A DNA stretch of 33,460 bases, taken from assembly GCA_027038555.1 (NCBI GenBank), contig JALVVX010000033.1:1-33460 (forward strand), given 5' to 3'. Below the pieces are notes generated by a model. That model was not told where the DNA came from. It saw nothing but the letters and a program-made list of their open reading frames with translations, and made no database searches. Below, piece by piece: positions 30,874-33,460 of the stretch. This DNA is from Nautiliaceae bacterium (lineage in GTDB: Bacteria > Campylobacterota > Campylobacteria > Campylobacterales > Nautiliaceae). Every line of letters begins with the position of its first letter. Position 1 is the first letter of the stretch. The position numbers and the translations under genes are program-made.

Positions 30874-32151
30874 ATGCCTATGACTATAACTGAAAAAATT
30901 TTTGCCGAGCACATAGGAAGAGAGGTTAAACCCGGTGAAATTATTATGTGCGATGTAGATATGACAATCGGTAATGATATTACTACCCCAATTTCAATTA
31001 GAGCTTTCAAAGAAAGCGGAGCCAAAAAACTTGCAAAACCAGACAATTTTGCAATTGTTTTAGACCATTTCATTCCTCCAAAAGACATAGCTTCTGCAAA
31101 TCAGGCCAAAATAAACAGAGACTTTGCATACGAGCATGATTTAAAAAACTTTTTTGATGAAAAAGATATGGGAATTGAGCATAGATTATTACCTGAAAAA
31201 GGACTTGTAATCCCGGGAGACGTTATTATCGGAGCGGATTCGCACACTTGTACCCACGGAGCTCTTGGAGCATTTTCAACAGGTATGGGAAGTACCGATA
31301 TCGCTTTTTGTATGATAACAGGGAAAAGCTGGTTTAAAATCCCTGAATCAATCAAAGTTATATTTACAGGCGAAAGAGGCGAACACGTTTACGGAAAAGA
31401 TTTGATACTTGAACTTATAAGACAAATAGGAGTTGATGGAGCGTTATACAAAGCACTTGAATTTACAGGAGATACAATAGAAAACCTTCCTATGGATGAC
31501 AGGATGAGTTTATGTAATATGGCTATTGAAGCCGGTGCTAAAAACGGAATTATTGCTTATGACAAAATTACAGAAGGATTCTTAGAAGAAGTCAAAAAAT
31601 ATAACCCGCTAAGGGATGAGCCGAAAATCCACTATTCAGACCCAGATGCAAAATATTCTCAAATCATTGAAATTGATGTAAGCAAACTTGAACCAATGGT
31701 GGCATATCCTTTCCTACCAAGCAACGGAAAACCTGTTTCTCAGGCTGTAAAAGACGATATCGAAATTCATCAGGTATATATAGGAAGCTGTACAAACGGG
31801 ACTTTGAGCGACCTTAGAACAGCGGCAAACATCCTAAAAGGCAAAAGAGTACACAGACGCGTAAGACTTATCGTAACACCGGCAACACAAAGAATTTACA
31901 AACAAGCCGAACACGAAGGAATTATCGATACATTAATTGATGCAGGAGCAGTTGTGGCAAATCCTACATGCGGTGCATGTCTTGGAGGATATATGGGAAT
32001 TTTAGGTGACGGTGAAAGAGCTGTTGCCACTACAAACAGAAACTTCCGCGGAAGAATGGGAAGCAGAAACTCAGAAGTTTATCTAAGCAACGCGGCAGTT
32101 GCGGCGGCAAGTGCAATAGCAGGAAAAATAGCAGACCCAAGAGATATATGA
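30874..32151 (+). CDS. leuC: 3-isopropylmalate dehydratase large subunit (LeuC2/HacA type)
   Basis: A 425-residue aconitase-family subunit that isomerises isopropylmalate in leucine synthesis. Iron-sulfur cysteines are in YIGSCTNGTLSDL (about 302-314) and PTCGACLGGYMG (about 364-375). IGADSHTCTHGALGAFSTGMGSTD is the substrate region. The ~420-residue length marks the archaeal/epsilonproteobacterial group, which also contains homoaconitases; the presence of ilvD nearby favours leucine synthesis. The small subunit (leuD) is not in the window. It overlaps the next gene by ATGA. Confidence 0.92.
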   Translation: MPMTITEKIFAEHIGREVKPGEIIMCDVDMTIGNDITTPISIRAFKESGAKKLAKPDNFAIVLDHFIPPKDIASANQAKINRDFAYEHDLKNFFDEKDMGIEHRLLPEKGLVIPGDVIIGADSHTCTHGALGAFSTGMGSTDIAFCMITGKSWFKIPESIKVIFTGERGEHVYGKDLILELIRQIGVDGALYKALEFTGDTIENLPMDDRMSLCNMAIEAGAKNGIIAYDKITEGFLEEVKKYNPLRDEPKIHYSDPDAKYSQIIEIDVSKLEPMVAYPFLPSNGKPVSQAVKDDIEIHQVYIGSCTNGTLSDLRTAANILKGKRVHRRVRLIVTPATQRIYKQAEHEGIIDTLIDAGAVVANPTCGACLGGYMGILGDGERAVATTNRNFRGRMGSRNSEVYLSNAAVAAASAIAGKIADPRDI

Positions 32152-33119
32152 ATTATTTAATACCTGAATGGGAAAAACAGGAATTTATCCAGCTTGTTTT
32201 TCCTCACAAAAACACAGACTGGTACTGCTGCTTAGAAGAAGCTGTTGCAACATTTAGTGAAATAGCTTATGCAATAGCACAATATCAAAAAGTTTTAATC
32301 TGCTATCAAGATAAAAACACAATAAATCATCTTAAACACAAAAATTTTATATTCAAAAAAGTAAAAAATAACGACACATGGGCAAGAGATTTTGGAGCAA
32401 TCAGCGTTAAAATAGATAATAAAGTTAAACTTCTTGATTTTAAATTCAACGGCTGGGGACTTAAATTTCCGGCAAATTACGATAATTTAATTTCAAGAGA
32501 AATTTTTGATATTTATAAAAGTTACAATTTTGTACTTGAAGGCGGAAGTATTGATACCAATGGTCAAGTGTTACTGACCACTAGTCACTGTCTATTAGAA
32601 CCAAATAGAAACTATCCAATGACAAAAGAAGAAATTGAAGATTTTTTAAAAAAAGAACTTTTTGTAAAAGAAATAATCTGGCTAAATTACGGATTTTTAG
32701 AAGGTGATGATACAGACTCTCACATAGACACCCTCGCAAGATTTGTAAATGAAAACACAATAATTTACTGCAAATGCGAAGATAAAAACGATATCCACTA
32801 TAAAGCTCTCAAAAAAATGGAAAAAGAACTTAAAAAAACAAATTTCAATCTTATCCCATTACCTCTTCCAAGCCCAAAATATTATGAAAATGAGAGACTT
32901 CCGGCAACTTATGCTAACTTTCTTATAACAAACGAAGCCGTAATTTTGCCAATTTATGAAGATGCAAAAGACAAATATGTTTATGATTTATTTTCTGAAC
33001 TTTTCACTGATAGAGAAATTATTCCTATTAATGCAAATGTTCTTATCAGACAACACGGAAGTATCCACTGTATCACAAAAGAATATTTTAATGACTGTTT
33101 TCTCACCACAAGCTTTTGA
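32148..33119 (+). CDS. aguA: Agmatine deiminase
   Basis: A 323-residue member of the peptidyl-arginine-deiminase-like (PAD_porph) family, a pentein fold. Expected residues are seen: DTWARDFGA (about 75-83), LEGGSIDTNGQ near 130-140, EGDDTDSHIDTLARF (about 184-198, catalytic His) and the C-terminal nucleophile in QHGSIHCIT (Cys about 307). It converts agmatine to N-carbamoylputrescine in putrescine synthesis. The coupling to leuC (ATGA overlap) is unusual functionally. An N-carbamoylputrescine amidase, its normal partner, is not in the window. Confidence 0.9.
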   Translation: MNYLIPEWEKQEFIQLVFPHKNTDWYCCLEEAVATFSEIAYAIAQYQKVLICYQDKNTINHLKHKNFIFKKVKNNDTWARDFGAISVKIDNKVKLLDFKFNGWGLKFPANYDNLISREIFDIYKSYNFVLEGGSIDTNGQVLLTTSHCLLEPNRNYPMTKEEIEDFLKKELFVKEIIWLNYGFLEGDDTDSHIDTLARFVNENTIIYCKCEDKNDIHYKALKKMEKELKKTNFNLIPLPLPSPKYYENERLPATYANFLITNEAVILPIYEDAKDKYVYDLFSELFTDREIIPINANVLIRQHGSIHCITKEYFNDCFLTTSF

Positions 33120-33460
33120 TATACAAACTATCAAGCATTCTTCTCGCTCTTTTTTTTAAATCCTCATACGTAAATATCCTCGCTAATTTCGGATCAAGGG
33201 GTTTTGAGTATGTTAATGAAATTGTTACACATTCATATTCAGTCTTACTTGGATTGAATTTATAACAGTCATAATCAATAAATTTTGTATTTTTATAATC
33301 TTTTCCTTTCCATCTATACTCTGTTACCAAGCACTTATATGACTCTTTACCGTAATGTCTCATATATATCTTATCAAACAAACCTGGTCTGAAAAACTTC
33401 TTAAAATAAGTTAAATTATTATCCAATATCGCTCTTTCATATTTTGTGACTTTTTGGGGA
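33103..33460 (-). CDS. Unknown protein, 5' truncated by the window edge
   Basis: The frame is open to the last base of the window, so at least 118 residues are coded; the TTG at 33426 is only an internal candidate start. The visible part is rich in Tyr, Lys and Arg (KVTKYERAIL, FFRPGLFDKIYMRHYGKES, YECVTISLTYS, LKKRARRMLDSLY), with two or three cysteines and no membrane segment. I do not recognise a family. It converges on the agmatine deiminase gene and overlaps its end by 17 bases. Confidence 0.6.
   Translation of the reverse strand, partial: PQKVTKYERAILDNNLTYFKKFFRPGLFDKIYMRHYGKESYKCLVTEYRWKGKDYKNTKFIDYDCYKFNPSKTEYECVTISLTYSKPLDPKLARIFTYEDLKKRARRMLDSLYIKSLW

Overview
The window looks like chromosome from a thermophilic or deep-branching member of the Campylobacterota (formerly Epsilonproteobacteria), most likely the Nautiliaceae (Nautilia/Caminibacter/Lebetimonas type). 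The reasons are the very AT-rich, lysine/isoleucine/asparagine-rich coding, the complete pseudaminic-acid (pse) flagellin-sugar operon, a free-standing FlhB C-terminal paralogue (FlhX type), and a def / clpP / tig // folE / fliI block that, as I recall, has the same order and divergence in Campylobacter jejuni. The genus is an inference; the gene families are read from the sequence. Genes are packed tightly, mostly with 1-100 bp overlaps, and several starts appear to be TTG or GTG.

Layout. 1-7231 (+): one long operon-like run, pseB(partial)-pseC-pseF-pseG-pseH-pseI, then a family-2-like glycosyltransferase, a phosphoethanolamine transferase and dgkA. The first part makes CMP-pseudaminic acid for flagellin glycosylation; the last two genes form a logical pair (PEtn transfer releases diacylglycerol, DgkA recycles it). 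7217-14054 (-): a tyrosine/dual-specificity phosphatase, the bifunctional NAD(P)HX repair enzyme, comM, def, a degenerate GGDEF protein, clpP and tig, nearly all overlapping. 14106-18656 (+): folE, fliI and a large PAS-GGDEF-EAL protein. 18646-19199: a perfect-consensus sigma70 promoter and five tRNA genes (Pro, His, Arg-TCG, Arg-TCT, Leu). 19200-19469: an AT-rich gap with three N6-spaced inverted repeats. 19470-24001: an ABC exporter, a T4 Rnl1-type RNA ligase on the opposite strand, and ilvD. 24086-30774: an APC permease, a small unknown protein, a DUF202 protein, an AMMECR1 protein, a cytoplasmic NarB/NasA-like molybdenum oxidoreductase with a 79-residue partner, then DUF2905-thpR-flhX-like, and a periplasmic rhodanese. 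30874-33119 (+): leuC coupled to an agmatine deiminase. An unknown gene enters from the right edge.

For the hunt, the strongest signals are: (1) four-unit heptamer (7-bp) repeat arrays that recur in or at the edges of coding regions, above all one inside pseC where loss or gain of one unit would truncate the protein, so flagellin sugar synthesis could be phase-variable; (2) a 15-bp perfect inverted copy of the tRNA-Arg D arm just upstream of that tRNA, which would compete with tRNA folding; (3) a chromosomal Rnl1-type RNA ligase 2 kb from a tRNA cluster, with a 2',3'-cyclic phosphodiesterase 7 kb further on; (4) a 101-bp pseG/pseH overlap containing an A8 tract; and (5) several operator-like palindromes. 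No CRISPR array, insertion sequence, prophage or rRNA gene was seen.
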